A stretch of DNA of 64,000 bases from contig CAVSND010000015.1 of assembly GCA_963729215.1 (NCBI GenBank), positions 1-64,000 on the forward strand. The letters are read 5' to 3'. Both the position numbers and the translations under genes were made by a program. The notes under the pieces are model-generated. The model made no database searches. It was not told where the DNA came from and was given only the letters and a program-made list of their open reading frames with translations. Below are positions 42,224-51,515 of this stretch, piece after piece. Numbering within the stretch: position 1 is the first letter of the stretch; each line of letters begins with the position of its first letter. The DNA comes from CAVQJU01 sp963729215 (GTDB taxonomy: Bacteria > Acidobacteriota > Vicinamibacteria > Vicinamibacterales > CAVVIG01).

Positions 42224-44809
42224 ATGGAGCTCTCTTTCCGGCGCGGCTTCAGCGTCGTTGTTCTCTTGATCTTCGTCTGTCACGGGAGCGCAGGTGTCGT
42301 GCATGCCCAGGGCCTCGGCGGCGCGGGCACCATTCAAGGCACGATCAAAGATCCGACCGGCGGCGTCATGCAATCGGTGGACGTCACGATCAGCAATCCC
42401 GTGTCTCGCTTTACGCGGACCACAACCACCGATGCCGGCGGCAAATACGCCTTCAGCAATCTGCCCCCCAATACGTACCACCTCGCGGTAGAGGCGCAGG
42501 GATTTGAACGGCTCGCGCGGGATGTGGACGTCCGCACGGCGGTGCCCATCACGCTCGACTTGACGCTTGCGCTTGCCGGCGCAACAAGCTCGGTCGAGGT
42601 GGTCGGTCATGCGGACCTGCTGGAGCGGGACCCGAGCGCACACACCGATATCGACCAGAACGTGATCGCCAAGCTGCCGCTCGGCTCGTCTGGAGGGTTG
42701 AACCAGGTGATCACCCTCGCGGCGCCCGGCGTCGTATCCGACTCGAACGGGTTCTTCCACCCGGTCGGCGACCACGCGCAGACGCAGTTCTCGATCGACA
42801 ATCAGCCGGTCACCGACCAGCAGAGCCGCCTGTACTCGAATCAGATTTCGCAGGAGGCCGTGCAATCGATGGAGCTCATCACCGGCGTTGCGCCGGCCGA
42901 ATACGGCGACAAAAGCAGCCTCGTCGTCCACATCGTCACGAAGTCCGGGCTCAATCAACCGACGCCGACCGGCAGCCTGTCGTTCGAGTACGGGTCGTTC
43001 AAGTCGCCGACGGCCGACCTCAACATCGGGTGGGGCTCGCAAGCGGTCGGGAACTTCGTGTCGCTCAGCGGCATGCGGACCGACAGACTCCTCGATACGC
43101 CGGAGTTCCAGCCCCTGCACGACGCCGGGAACAAGTTCTCGCTTTTTGACCGGCTCGACGCCAAGACCGGCCAGACAGGCACGTTCCACCTGAACGTCCA
43201 GGCGGCGCGCTCGGCGTTCGACATCCCGAACACGCTCGACGCCGCCGCACTCGGCCAGGCCCAGCACCAGGACATCGCGACGTTCAATGTCGCACCCGGA
43301 TACTCGCAGGTGATCGGATCGAACACGCTGTTCACCGCCAATGCCTTCGTCCGACAAGACCACCTGACCTACACGCCCAGTCCCGATCCATTTGCCGATC
43401 AACCGGGCACGGTCAGCCAGGATCGGCGGTTGACGAATCTCGGAGTCAAGGCCGACGTCGCCTACAACGTGGGCCGCCAGAACGTGAAGTTCGGCGGCAC
43501 GGTCAGCGCGACGAAGCTCGACGAGCGCTTCACGCTGGGGTTCACCGACCCCGCGTTCAACTCGCCGTGCCTGGACGCATCGGGCAACTCCTCGGCGGAT
43601 ACCTCGTTGACCGCGGTGAGCCAGTGCGTGAACGGCCTCACGGTCAATCCCGACTTCAATCCGAACCTGCTGGCCTTCGATCTCACTCGCGCGGGGTCGC
43701 CATTCGTCTATGGCCAGGTAGGCACCATCAAGCAGCAGGCCCTCTAGTACAGGACGACATCAAAGCCGGCGACGTCACGTTCAAGGTCGGGCTCCGATTC
43801 GATCATTACGACGGTCTCACCACGGCCACGCTTCTCCAGCCACGCGCTCGGCGTGTCATACGCCGTGCCCGGCACGAACACCGTGCTCCGCGCGTCGTAC
43901 GGCCGGACGATGGAGACGCCGTACAACGAGAATCTGCTGCTGTCGAGCGGCGTCGGCGCGGAAGCGTTGACCGGTACCGCAACGCCTCCGCTGCCAGGCA
44001 CGCGCAATCAGGCGGAAGTGGGCGTCCAGCAGAGCGTCGGCCGGTGGGTCGTCGCGGATCTGGGCTACTTCACCAAGCGCACGCAGAACGCCTACGACTT
44101 CAACGTGCTGTTCAACACGCCCATCTTCTTCCCCGTCGCGTGGGACCATTCCGACATCAACGGTGTCACGGGCAAAGTGAATCTCGTGGAGCACCACGGC
44201 GTCAGCGCATTCGTGGTGATGGCACACACGAACGCCATCTACTTCCCGCCGGGCGTCGGCGGCGTGCTCCTGACGCCCCCCTGCGACACGCCGGGGTGCT
44301 CCTTCCGGATCGACCACGACCAGAAATTCAACGCGACCACCAACCTGCAGTACGCCTTCAACAAGCCCCTCGGGGCATGGGCGGCGCTCAGCTGGCGATA
44401 CGATTCGGGCCTGGTCGCCAGTGCGATCGGCGACGTCAACGACCTGCTGACGCTCACGGCCGCGCAGCAGGCGGCCGCCGGCGTCTCGTGCGGCGGTGTT
44501 CCAGCGACGCCATCGTCCGGCTTCACGAGTTGTGCGCCCGACAGCATCGCGGCCAGCCGTCTTGTCGTGCCCGCGGCCGGGACCGGCGATCCGCTGAACA
44601 ACCCGACGCGCGTCGCGCCGCGTCATCTCTTCGATCTTGGCGTGGGAGTGGACAATCTGCTGCGGACGAATCGCCAAAAGGTGCGGGTCCGGTTCAGCGT
44701 CATCAACCTTACGAACCAGGAGGCCCTCTACAACTTCCTGTCGACGTTCAGCGGGACGCATTTCGTGGAGCCGCGGACATACCAGGTCCAGCTGGGCTGG
44801 ACCTTCTGA
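42224..44809 (+). CDS. TonB-dependent receptor with carboxypeptidase-regulatory domain (two frame breaks)
   Basis: About 860 residues from ATG at 42224, with GGAGGAG upstream. A signal peptide ends at HAQ, then a CarboxypepD_reg domain (IQGTIKDPTGGVMQSVDVTI), a plug (LNQVITLAAPGVVSD; ELITGVAPAEYGDKSS) and the beta-barrel, ending HFVEPRTYQVQLGWTF with the terminal aromatic. It resembles the Oar-like receptors abundant in Acidobacteriota. A missing base near 43746 gives a false TAG; an extra G near 43844 restores the frame. Ligand unknown; the small His/Cys protein before it hints at metal. Confidence 0.88.
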
Positions 44810-44884
44810 ACGCCATCAACACGCGGACATTGTCCCTGTTGTTTTCCCAAAGAAAGCGTGCCATGCTTCCTGTTGGAACCCCAA

Positions 44885-44924
44885 TAGAGAGATATCCGTA
44901 GAGAGATATGCCCGATAGAGAGAG
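44885..44924. repeat. TAGAGAGA direct repeats before padR
   Basis: TAGAGAGATAT occurs at 44885-44895 and 44899-44909, and TAGAGAGA again at 44916-44923, directly against the padR start. The spacing of 14 and 17 bases and the position suggest an autoregulatory PadR operator, though PadR sites are normally palindromic. Confidence 0.5.
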
Positions 44925-45269
44925 ATGAAAGACACGGACGTTCGACAAGGCACGCTGGCGCTGATGGTGCTCAAGACCCTGGATGTGCTGGGTCCCCTGC
45001 ATGGCTACGGGATCGCCCGGCGAATCGAACAGATCAGCGGCGATCTGCTGACGGTCAACCAGGGCACGCTCTACCCGGTGCTGCTCAAGCTCACGCAGGA
45101 AGGTTCGATCGCGTCCGAATGGGGCGCGTCGGAGAATAACCGCAAGGCACGCTTCTATCGGCTGACACGACAGGGCCGCAAGCAGTTGCAGGCGGAAGCC
45201 AGGAGCTGGGAACAGACGACGGCGATCATCGGCCGATTTTTTGCCGTGAACGCACAAAAGCTGAAATGA
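44925..45269 (+). CDS. PadR-family transcriptional regulator
   Basis: 114 residues from ATG at 44925. The winged helix is typical: GTLALMVLKTLDVLGPLHGYG, then NQGTLYPVLLKLTQEGSI and RKARFYRLTRQGRKQL. The C-terminal helix is short, as in the group 2 PadR proteins paired with ADOP permeases. The stop overlaps the permease start (ATGA). Confidence 0.9.
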   Translation: MKDTDVRQGTLALMVLKTLDVLGPLHGYGIARRIEQISGDLLTVNQGTLYPVLLKLTQEGSIASEWGASENNRKARFYRLTRQGRKQLQAEARSWEQTTAIIGRFFAVNAQKLK

Positions 45270-47975
45270 AAACCTTGAGGCGGCTCTTCCAGCGGTTGAC
45301 CTCGTGGGCGACGTCCGCGCGGGACGAAGAAGTCCTGCGGGCCGAAATCGAGGAACACATCGCCCTGCAGACCGCGGAGAATCTTCGAGCCGGCCTGTCG
45401 CCCATCGAAGCCCGCCGGCAGGCGCTGCTGAAATTCGGCAACGTGGAAGCCATCAAGGAAGTGTATCGAGACCAGAGAGGGCTTCCGTTCATGGACACGC
45501 TCGTGCTCGACACGCGCCTTGCGATCCGGCGCATGCGAAAGGCACCCGCGTTCACGGCCGCCGTGATCGTGACGCTGGCGCTCGGGATCGGCGCGAACAC
45601 GGCCATCTTCGGCGTGATTGACAGCATCTTGATCAGGCCGCTCCCGTATCCGCACGCGGAGGCCCTGGTCAGCGTCTGGCACACGGCGCCGGGGATGCCC
45701 GGGCTCGCTGGCGGCCTCGGCTGTTCTCCCTCCATGTACTTCACGTACCGCGAGGAGAACCGGACATTTCAACAGTTCGGATTGTGGGAGGTGAACGGCG
45801 CCAGCCTCACCGGGGTTGCCGAACCCGAAATGCCCCGGGCGCTCTTCGTGACCTATGGGCTGCTCGATGCCGTCGGGCGTGAAGCCACTTCTGGGCCGCT
45901 GGTTTTCGCAGGCGGACGACATGCCGGGCTCGGCCGGGACGGTCATGCTCACCTACGGCTACTGGCAGCGCCGCTTCGCGGGCGACACCTCCATCGTCGG
46001 GCGCACGCTGACGATCGATTCGAAGCCGCACACCGTCATCGGCGTGATGCCTGCGGAATTCCGCTTTCAGCGCGACCCGGAACTGATTCTTCCTTATCAG
46101 TTCGAACGAAACGGGCTGGCCCTGGGACCCTTTGGCCCCCAGGGTATTGCGCGCCTCAAACCCGGCGTCACGATCGAGCAAGCCAACGCCGATGTGGCTC
46201 GCATGCTGGGCGTCTGGTTGAATGCGTGGCCCATTCCGCCGGGAATGGATCGCACGGTCTTTGACAACGCACGCCTCGGCGCCCAGGCTTCAGCCACTGA
46301 AGCAGGAAATCGTCGGAGACATCGGCACGGCGCTCTGGGTCGTGATGGGGACTCTGGGGCTGGTACTTTTGATCGCCTGCGCCAACGTGGCCAACTTGAT
46401 GCTCGTCCGCGCCGAGGCCCGCCAGCAGGAACTGGCGATCCGGGCGGCGCTCGGCGCCGGCTGGGGACGAATCGCCCGTGAAATGCTCGTCGAAAGCCTG
46501 ACGCTGGGAGTGCTGGGCGGCGCGCTGGGTCTCGGCCTGGCGTACGCGGCGTTGCGGATCCTGGTGGCGAATGGCCCGGACGCACTGCCGCGGCTGCGCG
46601 AAATCGGCATCGATCCGTTCGTGCTCGCGTTCGCCCTCGGCGTGTCTTTGCTCTCGGGCGCGCTGTTCGGTGTCATACCGGTCTTGAAATACGCAGGGCC
46701 CCGTGTCGCGACCGCCCTGCGTGGTGTCGGCCGAACGTTCAGCCCGGGCCGGGAGCGCCACCGGGCGCGCAACACGCTGGTCGTGGTGCAGGTGGCGCTC
46801 GCCCTCGTCCTGCTCGTCAGCTCCGGCCTGATGATTCGCACGTTTCAGCAGTTGCGGGGCGTGCGGCCGGGGTTCGCGCATCCTGAAGAGATCCTGATAC
46901 TGCACTCCATATTCCCGGGAGCCACTGCAGAGGAACCCGAGCGCGTGATGCGGATGCAGCACGAGATTCTGGATAAGCTCGCCGCCCTTCCCGGCGTCAC
47001 GTCGGTCGGGTTTGGCGGCGCCGCGCCGCTCGAATCGTTTCTGGGCGGCGGCAACCCGGTCTTTGCGGAGGACGGAAGCTCGCGGAAGGCCAGGTTCCGC
47101 GCATGCGGCAGATTCGGAAGGTCGCTCCGGGATTCTTCAAGACGATGGGAACGCGTATCGTGGCGGGACGCGAATTTACCTGGACCGACCTATACGAGAG
47201 ACGGCGCGTCGCCATCGTGTCGGAGAATCTGGCGCGGGAGTGGTGGGGCGTACCCGGTGCTGCGCTCGGCAAGCGGATTCGCGAAGCCGGCGACGCCGAT
47301 CTCTGGCGCGAAATCGTCGGCGTCGTCGAAAACGTGTACGACAACGGCGTGAACGAGAAGCCGCCCGAGTTCGCATACTGGCCGGCCCTGATGGATCGAT
47401 ACATCTGGGCCGGCAACAACGAATTCGCGACGCGGTCTGGCATGTTCGCGATCCGATCGACCCGCACGGGCACGGAGAGCTTGCTGACAGAAGCGCGGCA
47501 AGCCATCTGGTCCGTCAACGGCAGGCAGCCGGTGTTCCTCGTCACCACGCTGAAGGCGCTCTACGACCAGTCCATGGCACGGACGTCGTTCACGCTCGTG
47601 ATGCTGGCCATCGCCGGAGGGATGGCTCTGGCGATCGGCATCGTCGGCATCTACGGCGTCATCGCCTACGTGGTTTCGCAGAGGACCCGCGAAATCGGCA
47701 TCCGAACGGCGTTGGGCGCGCAGCCGGCGGAACTATTGGGGATGTTCGTGCGCCACGGTCTGTGGCTTGCCGGCGTTGGAGCCGCCCTCGGGCTGGTGGC
47801 TGCGGCCGGGCTCACGCGTCTGATGTCGTCGTTGTTGTTCGGCGTGACCGCACTCGACCCGGTGACGTACGCGGCTGTTTCGGCGCTGCTCGTCGCCGCC
47901 GCCGTGCTGGCGAGCTATCTTCCCGCGCGCCGGGCCGTGGCGATCGATCCAGCCCAGGCACTGCGGGCGGAGTAG
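45266..47975 (+). CDS. ADOP-type MacB/FtsX-like ABC permease (three frame breaks)
   Basis: About 900 residues. An N-terminal helical domain (RDEEVLRAEIEEHIALQTAE) is characteristic of acidobacterial duplicated orphaned permeases. Then come a MacB-type periplasmic core and two FtsX domains: LALGIGANTAIFGVIDSILI, IACANVANLMLVRAEAR, ELAIRAALGAGWGRIAREML, and the second set TREIGIRTALGAQPAELLG to ARRAVAIDPAQALRAE. Frame breaks: one extra G near 45885, one extra C near 46287, one missing base near 47080. No ATPase subunit is adjacent. Likely exports or extracts a lipid, peptide or small compound. Confidence 0.85.
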
Positions 47976-48049
47976 GCTGGCAGGGCGGTGAAAGACCCGC
48001 CCTGAATGTGAACGCAAAACGGAGAACGAAGAAACACTCCAGCCTGCTA
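47973..48049. repeat. Palindromic REP-like element between the permease and mgtC genes
   Basis: Outer arms TAGGCTGG and CCAGCCTGCTA enclose a GGGCGG/CCGCCC hairpin. The left part (CAGGGCGGTGAA...CTGAATGTGAACG) resembles the arm of the larger palindrome at 48534-48566. It could also end the permease transcript. The two elements bracket the mgtC gene. Confidence 0.45.
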
Positions 48050-48520
48050 GCGCGGCTGCTTCGGACGCACGCTCGAGTCGGCGTGAAGAAAGCTGCTGGC
48101 ACGGCGCTCGAAAAAACTCTCAATCGGCGGCAGCACCGCCAGCACGATCAGCGTCACGACCGTCGCACCCGCCGCCAAGCCGAATGCCCCGGCCCCCGCG
48201 GCCATTCCGATCGCCGCATTCACCCAGATTGTCGCCGCCGTCGTCAGGCCGTGGACGCTGTGCCCGCTGCGCATGATCGCCCCGGCGCCGAGGAAGCCGA
48301 TCCCCGTCACGATCTGGGCCGCGATACGATCGGCCGACCCTCCAAAACCGCGTGCCGTCTCAATCGAAAGGATCATGAACAGCGCAGACCCCATTCCGAT
48401 GAGGATGTTCGTGCGCAGCCCGGCGGGTTTCTGGTGGAACTCCCGTTCGAGGCCGATGGCGGCGGCCAGGCCTGCCGCGACGAGCACCCGTACAAGGTAG
48501 GCGTTGGCGGCTATTGGCAT
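48047..48520 (-). CDS. MgtC/SapB-family membrane protein
   Basis: 157 residues from ATG at 48520 (MPIAANAYLVRVLVAAGLAA). The MgtC signature is clear: AAAIGLEREFHQKPAGLRTNIL, GIGFLGAGAIMRSGHSVHGLTTAATIWVNAAIGMAAG, with four to five membrane helices and a short C-terminal cytosolic tail. MgtC proteins act in Mg2+ limitation and as F-ATPase or phosphate-uptake modulators. With mgtA 13 kb away, a Mg2+ link is possible but they are not in one operon. Confidence 0.9.
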   Translation of the reverse strand: MPIAANAYLVRVLVAAGLAAAIGLEREFHQKPAGLRTNILIGMGSALFMILSIETARGFGGSADRIAAQIVTGIGFLGAGAIMRSGHSVHGLTTAATIWVNAAIGMAAGAGAFGLAAGATVVTLIVLAVLPPIESFFERRASSFLHADSSVRPKQPR

Positions 48521-48532
48521 ATGGTGGATAGT

Positions 48533-48650
48533 CTAGCAGGGCGCTGAAGAACGCAGCCTGAACGTACAGACGTAGAACGCAGAATTCCGGCGTCTCTTCG
48601 TTTTACGTTTTACGTTTTACGTTCAGCTGCGTTTTCAGCAGCCTGCTCTA
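48533..48650. repeat. Large imperfect palindrome with TTTTACG tandem
   Basis: The arm 48534-48566 (AGCAGGGCGCTGAAGAACGC then AGCCTGAACGTAC) is the imperfect reverse complement of 48618-48647. The loop contains TTTTACG three times from 48601 and an AGACGTAGAACGCAGAA stretch. It overlaps the last codons of the RDD gene by three bases and may act as its terminator. Elements of this kind are dispersed in acidobacterial genomes (from general knowledge). Confidence 0.6.
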
Positions 48651-50120
48651 CAGCGGCCAGTTCCTCGGGACCTTCACGACGTAGGTGCCTGCGATCTTGT
48701 CGTGCCAGGCCTGTCGCTCCGGATCTCTCAGGATCCAGAGGCATCCAATTCCAAGCACGGCCAGCGAAAAAATACTCGAGAGGCCGCGCACGAGCGCATC
48801 GGCGAGGCTGAGGGGTGCCCCGTCGACGCGGATGACGCGAAGTTGACAGATGATGCCGCCGACCGTCGCGCCCTTCCACGCCCAGAACCCGATGTGGTAC
48901 GCGAGGAGGAGCAGGAAGACCGTGTTGTCGTGTCGGAACACGTCGAGGATTTGGTAGACCAGCACCACCAGGATGACGTCGAGCACAAAGGCCGCGAGTC
49001 GATCGCGGAAGGGAGCGCGTGGAAAGGAAGTGAGATCCGCCCCTGTGGCCTCTGTGGCTCCTGTCGACGCCCCCGCCGGCGCAGGCGGACCGACGGCGGC
49101 CCCCGGCGCCGCCACGAACGACGTTGCGCCATCCGACTGAGACGGCGTGGACGCCGGCTCGTTGGGTGAGATGCGAGGGGGCGGCGCTGGATTCTCTCGC
49201 CTGTAGGCGGTCATGAAGGCCAGCGTCGCCGCTCCGAGGCCAAACACTCCGAGCAGCGCCCATGCGACAAAACCCAGCCCAGGCACCATGTAGGCTGCCG
49301 TGATAATCGCGAAACCGATGACGAAGGCAATCAGCGGCTGCTGTCGCGTTTCTTCTGTCCCCGGCTCCCGGCGTACGACGCCCATTCCAATCCATCGCGC
49401 CGTGCCGACCTTGCCGACCATGCCGGCCACCACGAGCGCGCAGATGACGAATGGCACGACGACGATGCCGATGAGAGACACCATGAGCAACGCGAACACC
49501 GGGCCGCTGAGCAGCAGCACCAGGAGGCCGACTGCGAATGCGGTCAGCGGCCTGGCGGCGAGCGTGTCCGCGCACGCGCGAACAGGACGATCGAAGACGA
49601 GGTTGAGCGCCAGGTAGACGACGAAGAAGATGCCGACGAGAGCCCAGACCCAGCCGAGACCCGGCACGATAGGCCTTCCCCAAAGCAGCCCGCGCGTGAT
49701 CCAGGGCAGGAAGGCATTCAGCCGCCCACTGAGCCAGGTCGAACCAAGGACGACGGATTCTCCCCGGGGCTTGAAATCGGCAGGCGCCTCGAGCCCGCTG
49801 CCGATGACGACGATGTCTCCTCCGACCGTGGCACCAGATGCCGCAATGGTCGGCCCTCCGATCGCGACGAAGTCGCCGTCGACCGACGCCGTGCTCGAGA
49901 GCCGCGCGGTGCCCAGGATCACGACCACGTCACCCGTCGCATGGCCCGAAATGTCGGCGTTGCCGAAAACGACGACGACATCATGGGTGGATTCGCCTTC
50001 GCCCAGTGTGTAGTCCTGGCCGATGCGGATCGGATTGCCATCCTGGGCGGCAGCGCGTGCCGGGAAGCCGGCCGCCATCACCAGCAGTAACGCGACGAGT
50101 CCCATCCGGATTCGCTTCAT
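48648..50120 (-). CDS. Polymer-forming-repeat plus RDD membrane protein
   Basis: 490 residues from ATG at 50120. A signal peptide (VALLLVMAAGFPARAAAQ) is followed by a beta-helical stretch like bactofilins (VVVVFGNADISGHATGDVVV, SVDGDFVAIGGP, ATVGGDIVVIGS). Then come several membrane helices, a Pro/Ala-rich linker, and a C-terminal RDD domain (RAPFRDRLAAFVLDVILVVLVY ... GGIICQLRVIRVDG, DPERQAWHDKIAGTYVV). The role is probably in envelope homeostasis. It overlaps the upstream gene, so it forms a unit with the ECF sigma factor. Confidence 0.75.
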   Translation of the reverse strand: MKRIRMGLVALLLVMAAGFPARAAAQDGNPIRIGQDYTLGEGESTHDVVVVFGNADISGHATGDVVVILGTARLSSTASVDGDFVAIGGPTIAASGATVGGDIVVIGSGLEAPADFKPRGESVVLGSTWLSGRLNAFLPWITRGLLWGRPIVPGLGWVWALVGIFFVVYLALNLVFDRPVRACADTLAARPLTAFAVGLLVLLLSGPVFALLMVSLIGIVVVPFVICALVVAGMVGKVGTARWIGMGVVRREPGTEETRQQPLIAFVIGFAIITAAYMVPGLGFVAWALLGVFGLGAATLAFMTAYRRENPAPPPRISPNEPASTPSQSDGATSFVAAPGAAVGPPAPAGASTGATEATGADLTSFPRAPFRDRLAAFVLDVILVVLVYQILDVFRHDNTVFLLLLAYHIGFWAWKGATVGGIICQLRVIRVDGAPLSLADALVRGLSSIFSLAVLGIGCLWILRDPERQAWHDKIAGTYVVKVPRNWPL

Positions 50121-50587
50121 GGCTGTACCGTCCTTCCGAAGGCGACGTGATTGAGCGCCGCGGCGAACACCGCGCACGCCCCGCCCATCAGCGCCGCGAA
50201 CGCGAACACATAGGGCGCGATGGGCTTGACGATGGCGCGCCAGAGGATGACGACGGCGTTCATCGTCGCCTCCAGGCGTCCGCCGGCGCCCACCACGTCG
50301 CCTCCCGTACTCGCGATGTACGCTGACGCGATACGGGCCGCGGCGCTTTCGACGGTCGGTACCGCCATCACAGCCCACGCGCCTATCACACAGAACACCG
50401 CAATCGATGCCACCTGCCACCCGAGCGGCCAGGTGAACCAGGCCCGCGCGTACCACGGCCGTCGGGCCCACTGCTGCGCGGCGGCCATCACCCGCGGCAG
50501 CAGCGTGCGCGGCGCCCGCGGCATGGGGAGCTGCCGCAACCTGGCGCCGAGGATCTCCTCGAATTGTTCCGGGTCAACAGGGTGCAT
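50117..50587 (-). CDS. Probable membrane partner of the ECF sigma factor
   Basis: About 156 residues; ATG at 50587 or GTG at 50593, both overlapping or abutting the sigma gene's stop. A short cytosolic part (DPEQFEEILGARLRQLPMPR) precedes two or three membrane helices (VASIAVFCVIGAWAVMAV; APYVFAFAALMGGACAVFAAAL). Position between sigma factor and RDD gene suggests anti-sigma function, but no zinc-binding HxxxCxxC motif is seen. Confidence 0.6.
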   Translation of the reverse strand: MHPVDPEQFEEILGARLRQLPMPRAPRTLLPRVMAAAQQWARRPWYARAWFTWPLGWQVASIAVFCVIGAWAVMAVPTVESAAARIASAYIASTGGDVVGAGGRLEATMNAVVILWRAIVKPIAPYVFAFAALMGGACAVFAAALNHVAFGRTVQP

Positions 50588-50589
50588 GG

Positions 50590-51086
50590 TCACGCGAGCA
50601 GCTTTCTCAGGGCCTCGCGGCCCCGATGGATGTCGGTCTTCACCTTGCCCAGCGACACGCCGAGCGTTTCGGCAATCTCCTGGTAGCTGGCGTCTTCGAA
50701 GTGGAACAGCACGAGCGGGACACGCTGGTGATCAGGCAGCCTGCGCAAAGCCTCTTCCAACTCGGACGATGATCGTCCGCCTCCGCCGTCTGCTCAACCG
50801 CGGGCCCGAAGTCTTCTCCGTCAGGCAGCTCGAGCTCGCTGAAGAGCCGCCAGCGGGCGCGGTAGCGCGACAGGTGGTTGAGACAGGCATTCCTGGTAAC
50901 GGTCTTCAGCCAGCCGGCGGCGGCCGGGCTCGAGCCGATCGCATCGAAGCGCTGGAACGCCCTCAAGAACACCGTTTGCGACACATCCTCAGCTTCCGCG
51001 GGGTTGCCCAGCAGACGGACGGCGGTGGCGTACACCATGTCCTGATACCTCCTCACGAAGGCCTCGAACTGGTGGGCGTCGGTCAC
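50590..51086 (-). CDS. ECF RNA polymerase sigma factor (one frame break)
   Basis: About 165 residues from GTG at 51086; an ATG at 51173 is in frame but its extra residues do not fit. Region 2: VRRYQDMVYATAVRLLGNPAEAEDVSQTVFLRAF. Region 4 lies after a missing base near 50768: ALRRLPDHQRVPLVLFHFED, YQEIAETLGVSLGKVKTDIHRGRE. The stop is TGA at 50590-50592. It would direct transcription of envelope-related genes, probably including its own operon. Confidence 0.82.
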
Positions 51087-51141
51087 GGCTGGGACGCATC
51101 CGGCGTCACTATTGAGAGAACCCCGTGACCCGACGAAAGTT

Positions 51142-51459
51142 TCAGCCGTCGCCGCCCGGGCATGCCGGAACACTACACAAGAAGTCGAGGCTCAGAAACA
51201 AATCGTCGGCGTGGATGGCGTGCAGGCCGGGGCGATTCGGTGGCGGGACGATCTGGTCAAGCGGATGCGGCGGCGCTATTTCTCCGAACTCATCGGGCGG
51301 CCTTTCCGCGCGCTCACCCTCGCGCAATGAGGCCTTGAACCCGCGGATGGCTTCGCCCAGACCCTTGCCAAGCTCCGGCAGTTTCTGCGGACCGAACACG
51401 AGCAACGCAATCCCGAGAATCAGCACCAGGTGCATCGGTTGAAACAACCCTTCCCCCAT
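51142..51459 (-). CDS. tatA: TatA/E-type twin-arginine translocase subunit
   Basis: 105 residues from ATG at 51459 with AAGGAGG upstream. The N-terminal helix and amphipathic helix are classic: MHLVLILGIALLVFGPQKLP then ELGKGLGEAIRGFKASLRE with the FGPxKLPELGKGLG hallmark. The polar tail is longer than usual and its last 20 residues (FLSLDFLCSVPACPGGDG) look atypical, so a late indel is possible. No TatC is adjacent. Confidence 0.85.
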   Translation of the reverse strand: MGEGLFQPMHLVLILGIALLVFGPQKLPELGKGLGEAIRGFKASLREGERAERPPDEFGEIAPPHPLDQIVPPPNRPGLHAIHADDLFLSLDFLCSVPACPGGDG

Positions 51460-51515
51460 ATGTCCTCCTTCGATTTGCCGGCGTGCCTCCGTGTGTGGCG
51501 CCGGGCCGCGCGCGA

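Noticed and set aside
44885..44924. TAGAGAGA repeats as a CRISPR start
   Set aside because: Units of 8-11 bases, spacing 14-17 bases, no dyad symmetry and no cas gene.
48601..48622. TTTTACG tandem as a CRISPR or satellite
   Set aside because: Only three 7-base units with no spacers; it forms part of the palindrome loop and arm.
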